The translations under genes and the position numbers were made by a program. The notes beneath the pieces were generated by a model. It ran no database searches, had not been told where the DNA came from, and was given only the letters and a program-made list of their open reading frames with translations. Positions 43,326 through 53,068 of a stretch of 64,000 bases of DNA are shown here, one piece after another (the first letter of the stretch is position 1; each line of letters starts with the position of its first letter). The stretch is from positions 1 to 64,000 of the forward strand of contig JABJAH010000063.1 in the NCBI GenBank assembly GCA_018666155.1, written 5' to 3'. The stretch is from Rhodospirillaceae bacterium. Lineage in GTDB: Bacteria; Pseudomonadota; Alphaproteobacteria; Rhodospirillales; Rhodospirillaceae.

Positions 43326-45110
43326 ATGGCTGCCTACGATATTATTGATCACGACTACGATGTTATCGTTGTCGGTGCCGGCGGCGCAGGTCTGCGCGCC
43401 ACCTTCGGGATGGTTGAGAAGGGCTTTAAAACGGCGTGCATCACCAAAGTATTCCCCACCCGTAGCCACACGGTTGCCGCCCAAGGCGGTGTCGGAGCAG
43501 CGCTCGGCAACATGGCCGAAGACAAGTGGGAATGGCACATGTACGACACGGTCAAAGGGTCTGACTGGCTCGGTGACCAAGACGCTATCGAATATATGTG
43601 CCGCGAAGCCATTCCTGCGGTGCGTGAACTCGAACATTACGGCGTGCCGTTCTCTCGTACGCCTGAGGGCAAAATTTATCAGCGGCCCTTTGGTGGCCAC
43701 ATGCGCAACTTCGGCGAAGCGCCGGTGCAGCGGGCCTGCGCTGCGGCCGACCGCACCGGCCACGCGATTTTGCACACGCTCTATCAACAGAGCCTCAAGC
43801 ATAACGCTGAGTTCTTTGTCGAATTCTTTGCCATTGATTTGATCACCGTTGATGGACGTTGCGTCGGTGTGATGGCCATCGACATGGCCACCGGCGAAAT
43901 TCATCGCTTCCGCGCCAATCAAGTTGTGTTGGCCACCGGCGGTTATGGACGGTCCTATTTCTCTTGCACCTCCGCGCACACGTGTACGGGTGATGGCAAC
44001 GCCATGGTCGCCCGCACTGGGCTGCCGCTGCAAGATATGGAATTCGTTCAGTTCCATCCCACGGGCGTTTATGGCGCTGGTGTTCTGATCACCGAAGGCG
44101 CACGCGGCGAGGGCGGTTACCTGACCAACTCAGAGGGTGACCGGTTCATGGAGCGCTACGCGCCAACCGCGAAGGACCTTGCGTCCCGTGACGTGGTGTC
44201 CCGTGCGATGACTATGGAAATTCGCGAAGAGCGCGGTGTCGGTCCGAGCAACGATCATATCCTGCTCCATCTTGAGCACTTGGGATCTGATGTGTTGTGG
44301 GAGCGTCTTCCGGGCATTACAGAAACCGCGAAGATTTTTGCGGGCATCGATGCCACCAAAGAGCCAATCCCTGTTCTACCGACCGTGCATTACAACATGG
44401 GTGGCATCCCCACCAATTATCTTGGTGAGGTGATGAATCCGACGGCAGATAATCCGGATGCCGTGTTCCCGGGCCTGATGGCCGTGGGTGAGTGCGCCAG
44501 CGTGTCCGTGCACGGGGCCAATCGTCTCGGCACAAACTCTTTGCTCGATATTGTCGTGTTTGGTCGCGCTGCCGCCTTGCGCTGTGCGGCGACCATGACG
44601 CCGGGTGCCGCGTTGCCTGATTTGCCCAAAGACTCAGCGGACTACGCGCTTGGTCGCTTGGATAAGGCGCGCAACGCCAATGGCAGCTCAACCACCGCCG
44701 AAATTCGCGGCAAAATGCAGCACGCCATGCAGAATGACGCGGCCGTGTTCAGGACGTCCAAAACGCTGAAAGAAGGCTGCGACAAACTGTATGTGATCGC
44801 CAAATCCATGAGCGACCTGAAGGTCTCGGACCGCAGTCTGATCTTCAATACGGATCTCATCGAAGCCTTAGAGCTGGATAATCTGATGGCCTGCGCCCTG
44901 TCCACCATCGTCGGTGCGGAAGCGCGTCATGAAAGCCGTGGTGCTCATGCCCACGAAGATTATCCCGATCGCGACGATGAAACTTGGATGAAACATACCC
45001 TGGCGTACTTGAAAGAAGACTGGTCGATCGATCTCGATTACCGACCGGTCCACACTTACACCCTGTCCGATGATGTCGAGTACATCGAGCCCAGAGCGCG
45101 CGTGTACTAG
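43326..45110 (+). CDS. sdhA: Succinate dehydrogenase flavoprotein subunit
   Basis: SdhA oxidises succinate to fumarate with covalently bound FAD. The 594-residue protein shows the FAD-binding [15 protein letters not shown], the flavin-linking His in [13 protein letters not shown], and the catalytic region [21 protein letters not shown]. The C-terminal end [22 protein letters not shown] is typical. It sits nine bases before sdhB. Confidence 0.97.
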   Translation: MAAYDIIDHDYDVIVVGAGGAGLRATFGMVEKGFKTACITKVFPTRSHTVAAQGGVGAALGNMAEDKWEWHMYDTVKGSDWLGDQDAIEYMCREAIPAVRELEHYGVPFSRTPEGKIYQRPFGGHMRNFGEAPVQRACAAADRTGHAILHTLYQQSLKHNAEFFVEFFAIDLITVDGRCVGVMAIDMATGEIHRFRANQVVLATGGYGRSYFSCTSAHTCTGDGNAMVARTGLPLQDMEFVQFHPTGVYGAGVLITEGARGEGGYLTNSEGDRFMERYAPTAKDLASRDVVSRAMTMEIREERGVGPSNDHILLHLEHLGSDVLWERLPGITETAKIFAGIDATKEPIPVLPTVHYNMGGIPTNYLGEVMNPTADNPDAVFPGLMAVGECASVSVHGANRLGTNSLLDIVVFGRAAALRCAATMTPGAALPDLPKDSADYALGRLDKARNANGSSTTAEIRGKMQHAMQNDAAVFRTSKTLKEGCDKLYVIAKSMSDLKVSDRSLIFNTDLIEALELDNLMACALSTIVGAEARHESRGAHAHEDYPDRDDETWMKHTLAYLKEDWSIDLDYRPVHTYTLSDDVEYIEPRARVY

Positions 45111-45119
45111 GAGAAAACG

Positions 45120-45902
45120 ATGGCTGAATTTACCCTGCCGAAAAACTCGCGAGTCAAAAAGGGCACGAAGCATCCCAAGCCCGATGGCGCGACCAACACG
45201 CGCACGTTCTCGGTCTATCGCTATGATCCGGATACCGAAAGCAATCCGCAGCTCGATACCTATGAGGTCGACATGGATAGCTGTGGGCCGATGGTGCTGG
45301 ATGCGCTCCTCAAAATCAAAGATGAGATGGATTCAACGCTGACGCTTCGCCGGTCCTGCCGCGAAGGCATTTGCGGGTCTTGCGCCATGAACATCGATGG
45401 CCGCAACACGCTCGCGTGTTTGAAGCCGATCGACGAATGCAAAAAAGACGTCAAAGTGTATCCGTTGCCCCACTTGCCGGTGGTCAAAGATCTCGTGCCA
45501 GACGTCAACCACATCTACGCGCAGTTGACCTCCATTGAGCCGTGGATAAAAGCCGATACCGCACCGCCGCCCAATGGCGAGCGCAAGCAATCGCCGGAAG
45601 AGCGTGCTGAGTTGGATGGTCTGTGGGAATGCATCCTGTGTTTCTGCTGCACCACCAGTTGCCCGAGCTATTGGTGGAACGGTGACCGCTACCTCGGTCC
45701 GGCCGTTTTGCTTCAAGCCGCGCGCTGGATCAACGACAGCCGCGATGAAGCGACCGGCGAACGCCTCGATCAGTTGGAAGACCCGTTCCGTCTTTACCGC
45801 TGTCATACAATTATGAACTGCACAAACGCCTGCCCGAAGGGTCTCAACCCGGCCAAGGCCATTGCCGACATCAAAACCAAGATGGTGGAGCGCCTGGGCT
45901 AA
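45120..45902 (+). CDS. sdhB: Succinate dehydrogenase iron-sulfur subunit
   Basis: This 260-residue electron-transfer subunit carries the 2Fe-2S ligands in [16 protein letters not shown] and the later Cys (NTLAC), and the 4Fe-4S/3Fe-4S ligands in [16 protein letters not shown] and [15 protein letters not shown]. It passes electrons from SdhA to quinone. A strong terminator follows within 30 bases. Confidence 0.97.
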   Translation: MAEFTLPKNSRVKKGTKHPKPDGATNTRTFSVYRYDPDTESNPQLDTYEVDMDSCGPMVLDALLKIKDEMDSTLTLRRSCREGICGSCAMNIDGRNTLACLKPIDECKKDVKVYPLPHLPVVKDLVPDVNHIYAQLTSIEPWIKADTAPPPNGERKQSPEERAELDGLWECILCFCCTTSCPSYWWNGDRYLGPAVLLQAARWINDSRDEATGERLDQLEDPFRLYRCHTIMNCTNACPKGLNPAKAIADIKTKMVERLG

Positions 45903-45929
45903 ACAGAACCGCACCTTTTCTTTTTACGA

Positions 45930-45965
45930 AAGGCCGTCGGTTCCCACCGGCGGCCTTTTTCTTTT
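45930..45965 (+). terminator. Rho-independent terminator of the sdh operon
   Basis: A 13-base-pair stem with one G-T wobble (45930-45942 with 45947-45959), a four-base loop and a following T-rich run. It ends just ahead of the PaiB-like gene. Confidence 0.9.
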
Positions 45966-45978
45966 GTGGGAACGTCTG

Positions 45979-46596
45979 ATGTACACACCAAAACACTTTG
46001 AAGAAAATAATCTCGCAGTTGCACATACGACCATGGCGGCGAACTCTTTTGCACTGGTATGCGTGTCTGATCAGGGTGGCGTTGATGCCGCCCATGTCCC
46101 AGTTGTGCTGGATCGTAGTGCGGGCGAGTTCGGCGAATTACATTTTCACGTCGCCAAGCAAAATCCGATTTGGCAGGCTTTTGATGGGCAGCGTGAAGCG
46201 CTCGTTATTTTCTCCGGGCCTCACGCGTATATCTCAGCGGATTGGTATGATTCTGAAAACCTTGTCCCGACGTGGAACTACGTTGCGGTCCATGCGACTG
46301 GCGTTCCGTCGGTCATTTCAGAAGATCAAAACGCCGCCCTTTTAGATGCGTTAGCCGCGCAAGAGGAAGCGCACCTTGCGCCTAAATCACCATGGACAAC
46401 GGCCAAGATGGAGTCTGATCTGCATAAGCGCATGCTTGGCGGGATCGTCGGACTCGCTATGCCGATTGGCAAACTGGAAGCCAAAGCCAAGCTCTCTCAG
46501 AATCGCCCAGACAATGACAAAGTTGGCGTGATTCAAGGTTTGCGCAAACGCGGCGGCGATATGGAGCAGGCGATAGCCTCTCTCATGGAGACGTGA
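45979..46596 (+). CDS. FMN-binding negative transcriptional regulator, PaiB family
   Basis: The 205-residue product starts at 45979 (MYTPKHFEENN). It matches the PaiB/FMN-binding split barrel: HFHVAKQNPIWQAFD, IFSGPHAYISADWY, VPTWNYVAVHATG, and a C-terminal RGLRKRG-like segment (QGLRKRGGDMEQAIASLM). PaiB of Bacillus represses sporulation and protease genes; homologs elsewhere may be FMN or haem-binding enzymes. It begins only 13 bases after the sdh terminator, so its own promoter is not evident. Confidence 0.85.
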   Translation: MYTPKHFEENNLAVAHTTMAANSFALVCVSDQGGVDAAHVPVVLDRSAGEFGELHFHVAKQNPIWQAFDGQREALVIFSGPHAYISADWYDSENLVPTWNYVAVHATGVPSVISEDQNAALLDALAAQEEAHLAPKSPWTTAKMESDLHKRMLGGIVGLAMPIGKLEAKAKLSQNRPDNDKVGVIQGLRKRGGDMEQAIASLMET

Positions 46597-46601
46597 TTTC
46601 T

Positions 46602-46615
46602 GTGACCTAGATCAA
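46602..46615 (+). promoter_or_regulatory. FNR/DNR-type binding site upstream of the nitric oxide reductase
   Basis: GTGAC-CTAG-ATCAA matches the TTGAT-N4-ATCAA consensus of FNR/DNR/NnrR regulators at nine of ten half-site positions if C is allowed at the end of the left half. It lies 80 bases ahead of the start codon. It fits control by low oxygen or by nitric oxide. Confidence 0.55.
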
Positions 46616-46695
46616 AGCCAGGCTAACCCGCACCCCCTAGGTTTATATGCGACTCCACGCCATTGGTGGTGTGCGGGCAGCGAGGGGGATGGGCT

Positions 46696-48975
46696 ATGGC
46701 CAGCATCAGAGGGTTGTGGATTTTTCTAGGTCTTATGATGGCGGTCTCGTTCGCCATCCTACTCACTGTCGGCGGGCAGATTTATCGGCAGATGCCACCG
46801 ATTCCTGAGACGGTCGTCACCACTAGCGGCGACACTCTGTTCACCGCTGAAGACATTCAATTTGGCCGAACCGTCTGGCAATCCATCGGCGGGCAAGAGG
46901 TCGGGTCGATCTGGGGACACGGGGCTTTGTTGGCGCCCGACTGGTCCGCAGATTTCCTCCATCGTGAAGCCACCGCATTGCTTGATATCCTCGCCGAGAA
47001 GGAAACGGGAAAACCGTTTACTCACGCGGACACGGGGCAAGCGGCAGCCATCCGCGCCCTTATGATTGAAGACATTCGCACCAACACCTATCGCCCAGAG
47101 GCCCAAGAACTGGTGGTGTCGGAAGAACGTGCCCAAGCGATTGCCGAGGTGCGCGCCCACTACACATCCCTGTTCAGTGATTCTGTGGCACTCCACGCTC
47201 TGCGCGAAGACTATGCCATTGCTGAAAACGCGATCCCCGACCTCGCGCAACGGGAAGCGATTTCAACCTTTTTCTTCTGGACCAGTTGGGCCGCAGGCAC
47301 CAACCGCCCAGGTAAGGATTACACCTACACCAGCAACTGGCCGCCCGAACCCTTGATCGACAACCGGCCAACCGATGGCGTGGTGCTGTGGTCCGTTGCC
47401 AGCGTGATTTTGTTGCTCGGTGCCATTGGTGGATTGGTCTGGTACTACGCCGTGCTCCATCGCCGCGATGTTGTTCAGACCCCACCCGATGACGACCCGT
47501 TGCTCGGTGTTGAGCCCACGCCGTCCATGCGCGCGACGGCCAAGTATTTCTGGACGGCCATTGCGGTCTTCCTGTTCCAGATCGGCCTTGGCGTTATTAC
47601 GGCGCATTACGCTGTCGAAGGACATGACTTCTATGGCATCCCCATCTCTGAATGGATTCCCTACGCGATTACGCGCACCTGGCATATTCAGTCTGCAGTG
47701 TTCTGGATTGCGACCGCGTGGCTCGGCACCGGCTTGTATATTGCTCCGGCCGCGTCGGGGCATGAACCGAAGTTCCAAGCGCTTGGCGTCAACATTCTCT
47801 ATGCCGCATTGCTGTTGGTTGTCGTCGGGTCGATGACTGGGGAATGGCTCGCGGTTCAGCGTGAGTTGGGCCTTGAGCATAATTTCTGGTTCGGTCACCA
47901 AGGCTATGAATATGTCGACCTCGGCCGCTTCTGGCAGACTCTCCTATTCGTCGGTCTGATGATCTGGCTGGTTCTGGTTGGCCGCGCCATTTGGCCTGCG
48001 CTGATGCAGCCTAGTGAGTCGCGCCCGCTGGTTATCATGCTGTTCCTGTCCACCGTGGCTATCGGTTTGTTCTACGGCGCTGGCTTTGCCTGGGGCGAAG
48101 ACACGCACTTGGCCATGGTCGAGTATTGGCGCTGGTGGGTGGTCCACCTTTGGGTGGAAGCCTTCTTCGAAGTGTTCGCCACTGCCGTCATCGCGTTGCT
48201 CACGGTTCGTCTTGGCTTAGTGCGCATTAAAACGGCGACCTACGCCGTGATGTTTGGCACCGTGGTGTTCTTGTTCGGGGGCATTCTCGGCACCCTGCAC
48301 CACCTCTACTTCACAGCCACACCGACATCGGTGATTGCCCTGGGGGCCATGTTCTCGGCCCTTGAGGTCGCACCACTCGTGCTGATTGGCTACGAGGCGT
48401 ATGAGAACTATGAACTCAGCAAAGCGGCCAAATGGGTTGTGCGCTACAAGTGGGCGATTCTGTTCTTTGTCGCTGTCGCGTTCTGGAACCTGGTTGGCGC
48501 CGGACTGTTCGGGTTCATGATCAACCCGCCGATCGCGCTCTACTATGTGCAGGGCCTCAACACCACGGCGGTCCATGGGCACGCTGCGCTGTTTGGCGTG
48601 TATGGAATGCTCGGCATTGGCTTGATGCTGTTCTGCCTGCGCGGGGTCAGCAATCCACTGGCCTGGGATGACGGCCTGTTGAAGTTTGGCTTTTGGACTC
48701 TCAACATTGGGTTGGCGGCGATGGTCGTGCTTTCACTCCTGCCCGTTGGGGTTATGCAGGCCGCGGCCAGCATCAGCGAGGGCTATGCCTTTGCCCGCTC
48801 AGCCGAGTTTCTCCAGCAGCCCATCATCCGTTTCTTTGTGTGGATGCGGGTCCCTGGCGACATCATCTTTGCCGTCGGCGGGCTGAGTATCGGGTGGTTC
48901 CTCGTTAAGCTGATCGCGGGCGGGCGTGGGCCGGTCACGCAGGAAGAGCCGAGGGTGACAGTCGCGGCAGAATAG
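46696..48975 (+). CDS. norZ: Quinol-dependent nitric oxide reductase (qNOR)
   Basis: This single-subunit enzyme reduces NO to N2O with electrons from quinol. The 759-residue protein fuses an N-terminal part that stands in for NorC (VWQSIGGQEVGSIWGHGALLAPDW, which lacks a haem c CXXCH) to a 12-helix NorB core. The core has the conserved ligands RTWHIQSAVFW, VVHLWVEAFFEVF and TLHHLYF for the haems and FeB. The start at 46696 has GAGGGGG upstream. No other denitrification gene lies nearby, so it is likely a detoxifying enzyme. Confidence 0.93.
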   Translation: MASIRGLWIFLGLMMAVSFAILLTVGGQIYRQMPPIPETVVTTSGDTLFTAEDIQFGRTVWQSIGGQEVGSIWGHGALLAPDWSADFLHREATALLDILAEKETGKPFTHADTGQAAAIRALMIEDIRTNTYRPEAQELVVSEERAQAIAEVRAHYTSLFSDSVALHALREDYAIAENAIPDLAQREAISTFFFWTSWAAGTNRPGKDYTYTSNWPPEPLIDNRPTDGVVLWSVASVILLLGAIGGLVWYYAVLHRRDVVQTPPDDDPLLGVEPTPSMRATAKYFWTAIAVFLFQIGLGVITAHYAVEGHDFYGIPISEWIPYAITRTWHIQSAVFWIATAWLGTGLYIAPAASGHEPKFQALGVNILYAALLLVVVGSMTGEWLAVQRELGLEHNFWFGHQGYEYVDLGRFWQTLLFVGLMIWLVLVGRAIWPALMQPSESRPLVIMLFLSTVAIGLFYGAGFAWGEDTHLAMVEYWRWWVVHLWVEAFFEVFATAVIALLTVRLGLVRIKTATYAVMFGTVVFLFGGILGTLHHLYFTATPTSVIALGAMFSALEVAPLVLIGYEAYENYELSKAAKWVVRYKWAILFFVAVAFWNLVGAGLFGFMINPPIALYYVQGLNTTAVHGHAALFGVYGMLGIGLMLFCLRGVSNPLAWDDGLLKFGFWTLNIGLAAMVVLSLLPVGVMQAAASISEGYAFARSAEFLQQPIIRFFVWMRVPGDIIFAVGGLSIGWFLVKLIAGGRGPVTQEEPRVTVAAE

Positions 48976-49018
48976 TAGAGCGATCTGAGAACATCGGGTG
49001 GCGGGTCAGGCGAACAGC

Positions 49019-49537
49019 CTACTGCGTCACCCGGACGCCGTTTAGCGCTGCCATCTCGTCCTCTTCCGGTGGTTCCCACATGTCTTCGACGAAGTTGAAC
49101 ATCTCCCGATCGACTTCAAGCTGAAAGGTGCTGCCTTTTTTCTTGTTGCGCTGTTGCACCCGCTCCCAACGTTCTTTACGCGGTAAGTCAAGGAAGTGGA
49201 GTTGGGATTCCAATTCAGCCTCTTTCGCGAGCTCCGCAAACTTGGTGCGATGGTCCTTGGTGGTGAAACCGAGATCAAGGACCGAGGGCACCCGGTACTG
49301 GGTCAGTTGCAACGCCATCGCCCAAATCTGGGTTTCACAACGGTTGACGCGCTCCATGCTCCATTCAAACTCGATAGGGTCGGGGCTGTCGTCCCAAAAT
49401 AAGGTGACCATCCATTCGTCGATGGAGAGATGTACACCGTCGATGGCGCTGCACAGGTCCAACGCATAAGTCGATTTGCCTGCGCCGGTGGAGCCGCAGA
49501 TGATATGGATTAATTGATCGGGGGTGTGTCGGTCCAA
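49019..49537 (-). CDS. P-loop ATPase/kinase-like protein
   Basis: This 172-residue protein has a Walker A motif at the start (ICGSTGAGKSTYAL), a later VHLSIDEWM that resembles Walker B of small kinases, and a C-terminal PRKERWERVQQRNKKKGSTF lid-like region. It fits the AAA_33/zeta-toxin-like kinase group, which includes phosphotransferases. No antitoxin-like gene is next to it, so a toxin role is unsupported. It converges on norZ and is five bases after the DUF1330 gene on the same strand. Confidence 0.82.
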   Translation of the reverse strand: MDRHTPDQLIHIICGSTGAGKSTYALDLCSAIDGVHLSIDEWMVTLFWDDSPDPIEFEWSMERVNRCETQIWAMALQLTQYRVPSVLDLGFTTKDHRTKFAELAKEAELESQLHFLDLPRKERWERVQQRNKKKGSTFQLEVDREMFNFVEDMWEPPEEDEMAALNGVRVTQ

Positions 49538-49542
49538 TCGAG

Positions 49543-50325
49543 CTACTCCACCCGCTCTGGCGTGAATCCAACGATGGTAAAGTCCCCAGCGTTGGCCCGC
49601 AGCGGCTTGATGTCTGCGACATACTGCTCACTTAGGTAAAAAGCTTCCCAGGCTGCGCGGCAGGGATAAACCATGATCAGCGCGTTGACGCCTTCGGGCC
49701 ACGTGCCCTCGAGCACCTCCATGGGCTGTCCCGAAAACAACAGTTGCAAACCGGCACGGGTCGCCAAACCGGTTTCGCCAAGGGCTTTCCCATATTGGCC
49801 GTAGGCGGCTGCGTCGGTCACGTTGGATAGAATCAACGCCATAAACGGGGTGGTGCAGGATTCTGGCACCAAATCTTGTTCAGCAGCGGGTGGGGTCGCG
49901 TTGGCTGGATTGAACATGCCAACGTCATAGACGCCCGCATCTTTGCGGCGCGGTTTCACATCTTTCTGATAGGCATCTGAATTCCAAGACTCTAAGCCGG
50001 TCTCGCGGCAAGGCCATTTTGAAATAACCGCTGCTTTCCAAGCGGGCCACTCGCCCTCGTACACAACCTCCGGCGTGCCGCGCAACACGTAGAACGCGTC
50101 GTAATTTTCAATCAAGCGCCAAACTGCCGGCCCATAGCTTTGCGCCAGTTCGGCGTCGGGAACGGTGGTCGGGTCTTCAATGCCGCCCATCACCAGCATG
50201 TAGCCGCCTTCGGTGCAGGCTTGGGCCAACTGTGGCGACGTGTCAGCGCCAATTGCCGCCCCGGTGCTGAGCCCCAGTCCGATGGCGGTCAAAAGAACAG
50301 TCTTTAATCCGGTTCTTTCGCTCAT
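49543..50325 (-). CDS. Secreted protein with two DUF1330-like domains
   Basis: From the ATG at 50325 the 260-residue product has a signal peptide (LKTVLLTAIGLGLSTGAAIGA). It then has two similar modules of about 100 residues: the first YGPAVWRLIENYDAFYVLRG with SDAYQKDVKPRRKDAG, the second YGKALGETGLATRAGLQLLFSG with SEQYVADIKPLRANAG. Both match DUF1330, a ferredoxin-like dimeric barrel fold. In most DUF1330 proteins there is one domain and no signal, so this is an unusual, self-paired and exported form. Function unknown. Confidence 0.78.
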   Translation of the reverse strand: MSERTGLKTVLLTAIGLGLSTGAAIGADTSPQLAQACTEGGYMLVMGGIEDPTTVPDAELAQSYGPAVWRLIENYDAFYVLRGTPEVVYEGEWPAWKAAVISKWPCRETGLESWNSDAYQKDVKPRRKDAGVYDVGMFNPANATPPAAEQDLVPESCTTPFMALILSNVTDAAAYGQYGKALGETGLATRAGLQLLFSGQPMEVLEGTWPEGVNALIMVYPCRAAWEAFYLSEQYVADIKPLRANAGDFTIVGFTPERVE

Positions 50326-50348
50326 AATTAAATTCCGTCGTCTTTGGG

Positions 50349-50690
50349 TTAACTCGTCGGTGCCATGCAGCGGAAAAACACCCGTGTCGGACTCGCGATC
50401 GAGCATGAAAGTATGTCTTCCCCATCATAGAGCGGGACGCGGTCGGTTTTGGCACATTCGGATTCGGCCAATTGACGCACCGCATCCGGGGTTGTTGAGC
50501 GACTGTTGTAGCAAATTGCCACGCGGTTCAGACCAGATCGCCCAACCGTTCGAGATGAGCCAGCCTCGCGGCGGCCGTCGACGAAAGGTTCTGATGCACA
50601 GCCTGAGAGTGTGGATAAAATTGTGAAAGCCGCAAGAATGCAGGCCTTTACGCCTATCCCATGAGATGTGGAGCGAGCTACGCCGCTCAT
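50349..50690 (-). CDS. Small lipoprotein of unknown function
   Basis: From the ATG at 50690 the 113-residue product has a lipoprotein signal, LAAFTILSTLSGCASEP, with a lipobox Cys. The mature part includes RVAICYNSRSTTPDAVRQLAESEC and ends in RVFFRC, with several cysteines that may form disulfides. I do not know a characterised family. It ends 23 bases before the DUF1330 gene on the same strand and may share its transcript. Confidence 0.72.
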   Translation of the reverse strand: MSGVARSTSHGIGVKACILAAFTILSTLSGCASEPFVDGRREAGSSRTVGRSGLNRVAICYNSRSTTPDAVRQLAESECAKTDRVPLYDGEDILSCSIASPTRVFFRCMAPTS

Positions 50691-50836
50691 TCTACCGCCT
50701 AAAAAGTGTATTCTCGGTTGCACCGTGTTGTGATCCGTCGTACGTCCGTGGGGTATACAGGCAAGAGGCTTTGTCGCGCCCAAGCATTCCTGGTTATCTT
50801 TGGCGCAAGACGCGCGTATGTCGAGGGGAGTTTTCC

Positions 50837-51793
50837 ATGACCGTCAGCCCTGACGACCTTTTAAAATCGGGCGAGAAGTATCGCCTTGTTACACGAAGCG
50901 ATTTCGATGGCCTTGTTTGCGCCGCGATCCTAAAGGAGTTGGACCTGATCGATGAGATCAAGTTCGTCCATCCGAAGGATATGCAAGATGGTGTAATCGA
51001 GATCACCAGTAAGGATATCACGACCAACCTGCCTTACGTGGACGGGGTCAAAATTGCTTTTGATCACCACGAAAGTGAAACGGTTCGTGTCGGTGAAAAA
51101 ATCAATCACATCATTCTTCCGGACGCACCGTCTGCGGCACGCGTGGTTTACGATTGGTTCGACGGTAAAAAGTCGACACCGCGGATCACCGATGAATTGA
51201 TGATCGCGGTTGATAAGGGTGACTCAGCCGACTTCAACAAGGACGAAGTCATCAACCCGCAAGGGTGGAACCTGATGAACTTCTTGATGGATGCCCGGAC
51301 CGGTCTAGGCCGTTTCCGCGAGTTCACCATCTCGAATTATCAATTGATGATGGAGTTGATCGACAAGTGCGTTGAGATGCCCATCGCCGAGATACTCAAT
51401 CTTCCCGACGTGCAAGAGCGTGTTGATCTCTATGTCGAGCACGAAAGCAAAGCGAAAGAGCAAATCGAACGCTGTGCTACGGTGCACAAGAATGTCATCA
51501 TTCTTGATCTTCGTGATGAAGAAACCATTTGGGCAGCGAACCGCTTCCTGATCTACGCCATGTATCCAGACACCAATATCTCGATCCATGTGATGTGGGG
51601 CCTTAAGAAGCAAAACACGGTGTTCGCCTGTGGAAAGTCGATCTTTGATCGGTCCTCCAAAACAAACGTTGGCGAGCTAATGTTGGCTCACGGCGGTGGC
51701 GGTCACCATGCCGCTGGAACTTGTCAGGTGCCGAATGATCAGTCTGAGTCGGTCCTTCGTGGTTTGATCGAACGGATGAATGTCGACGGATAG
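50837..51793 (+). CDS. DHH-family phosphoesterase (exopolyphosphatase/nanoRNase-like)
   Basis: The 318-residue product starts at 50837 behind GAGGGGAG. Metal-binding motifs are VTRSDFDGLVCAAIL, IAFDHHES and a C-terminal GGGGHHAAGTCQV that belongs to the DHHA1 part. Such enzymes hydrolyse phosphodiester or phosphoanhydride bonds in short oligonucleotides, cyclic dinucleotides or polyphosphate. The exact substrate cannot be read off. It is a single gene with its own terminator. Confidence 0.85.
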   Translation: MTVSPDDLLKSGEKYRLVTRSDFDGLVCAAILKELDLIDEIKFVHPKDMQDGVIEITSKDITTNLPYVDGVKIAFDHHESETVRVGEKINHIILPDAPSAARVVYDWFDGKKSTPRITDELMIAVDKGDSADFNKDEVINPQGWNLMNFLMDARTGLGRFREFTISNYQLMMELIDKCVEMPIAEILNLPDVQERVDLYVEHESKAKEQIERCATVHKNVIILDLRDEETIWAANRFLIYAMYPDTNISIHVMWGLKKQNTVFACGKSIFDRSSKTNVGELMLAHGGGGHHAAGTCQVPNDQSESVLRGLIERMNVDG

Positions 51794-51823
51794 TTTCTGA
51801 CGGCAGGCGATAAAGAGTTAAAG

Positions 51824-51862
51824 AGCGCGGCGCACCTTTATCAGGGCGTCGCGCTTTTCTTT
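51824..51862 (+). terminator. Rho-independent terminator after the DHH gene
   Basis: A 10-base-pair stem with one G-T wobble (agcgcggcgc at 51824-51833, gcgtcgcgct at 51846-51855), a 12-base loop and a T-rich run. Confidence 0.8.
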
Positions 51863-51942
51863 TTAAGGCCATCCTTTTTTAGTAGGCTTAACCGTCCAAG
51901 CGTATTGAAAGACTCCCCTGTGACTGCGTTCACTTTCTTGCC

Positions 51943-53064
51943 ATGACCGATGGTCCTTTAACCCGCTACCGGGCGCTGGTCGATGACGGCTCACTCAAGC
52001 CTGACCCGGCGCAGGAACTGGCGGCGGAAAAACTGAACAGCCTGCATCACGCCCTTCAATCCTATAAGCCGAAGAGCGGTGGCAAAGGCTGGATGGATCG
52101 CTTTGGCTTGACCGGTAAGTACGGCGCCGAACCGCCGCCCCTCGGCCTCTACCTGTATGGTGGCGTTGGGGTTGGTAAATCCATGCTGATGGATCTGCTG
52201 GTCGACTCCATGCCTGAGCGCGCAACCCGCGTTCATTTTCACGAATTCATGCGCGACATCCACGGTGAAGTACATCGGATGAGGCAACTGCCCGGCAGCG
52301 ATGATGGTGATCCCATCCCCGGTATTGCCGACGGTATCGCCGACGCGTCGATACTTTTGTGTTTTGACGAAATGGAAGTCCGCGATATCGCTGATGCCAT
52401 GATCGTCGCTCGCGTCTTCGCCCGGTTGTTTGAGCGCGGTGTTGTCGTGGTCACCACCTCTAATCGGCATCCCGACGACTTGTACAAAGACGGTTTACAG
52501 CGGGATAAATTTTTGCCGTTTATCGAACTGCTCAAAGACCGGCTTGATGTTTTGCAACTTGAAGCGCGGCAGGACTATCGCCTCGGCCGTATCCTTGGCG
52601 AAGCCGTTTATCACACACCGTCTGGTGTTGCCGCGACGGCGGCCTTGGATGCGGCATGGAATCGTCTTACCGACGACACCGACCCGCAGCCTGACAGCCT
52701 TACGGTGAAGGGTCGCAAAATTGTCGTTCCAGCGGCCGCACATCAGGTCGCACGTTTCTCCTTTTCTGATTTATGTGAGCAGCCTATGGGTGCCGCAGAC
52801 TACCTAGAGATCGGTGCGCAGTTTTGCACCGTAATCGTTGATGGCATTCCTGCCTTGGGTCCCGAGAAGCGCGATGTCGCCCGCCGTTTCGTGACTCTGA
52901 TCGACGCGCTTTATGAACACCGGTCGGTGTTGATCTGTTCCGCAGAGACGCCCCCTGAAACCATCTATGATGGAGACGATTGGAAGTTCGAGTTCAAGCG
53001 CACGGTCTCGCGCTTGGTCGAAATGCAAGCCGAAGACTACATCCGCCAGCGCCACGTGGAGTAG
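51943..53064 (+). CDS. zapE: Cell division protein ZapE (AFG1-like ATPase)
   Basis: ZapE associates with the Z-ring and is an AAA-type ATPase related to mitochondrial AFG1. The 373-residue protein has Walker A GGVGVGKSMLMDL, Walker B LCFDEMEVRDIADAMI, the sensor VVTTSNRHPDDLY and the terminal FKRTVSRLVEM segment. It ends four bases from the convergent ChaN-like gene. In alphaproteobacteria zapE commonly lies beside mdh, as here. Confidence 0.92.
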   Translation: MTDGPLTRYRALVDDGSLKPDPAQELAAEKLNSLHHALQSYKPKSGGKGWMDRFGLTGKYGAEPPPLGLYLYGGVGVGKSMLMDLLVDSMPERATRVHFHEFMRDIHGEVHRMRQLPGSDDGDPIPGIADGIADASILLCFDEMEVRDIADAMIVARVFARLFERGVVVVTTSNRHPDDLYKDGLQRDKFLPFIELLKDRLDVLQLEARQDYRLGRILGEAVYHTPSGVAATAALDAAWNRLTDDTDPQPDSLTVKGRKIVVPAAAHQVARFSFSDLCEQPMGAADYLEIGAQFCTVIVDGIPALGPEKRDVARRFVTLIDALYEHRSVLICSAETPPETIYDGDDWKFEFKRTVSRLVEMQAEDYIRQRHVE

Positions 53065-53068
53065 CGAC

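Noticed and set aside
49019-49537. P-loop protein as a zeta-type toxin
   Set aside because: No antitoxin-like small gene is adjacent and the neighbour is a secreted DUF1330 protein; a general kinase-like ATPase is the safer call.
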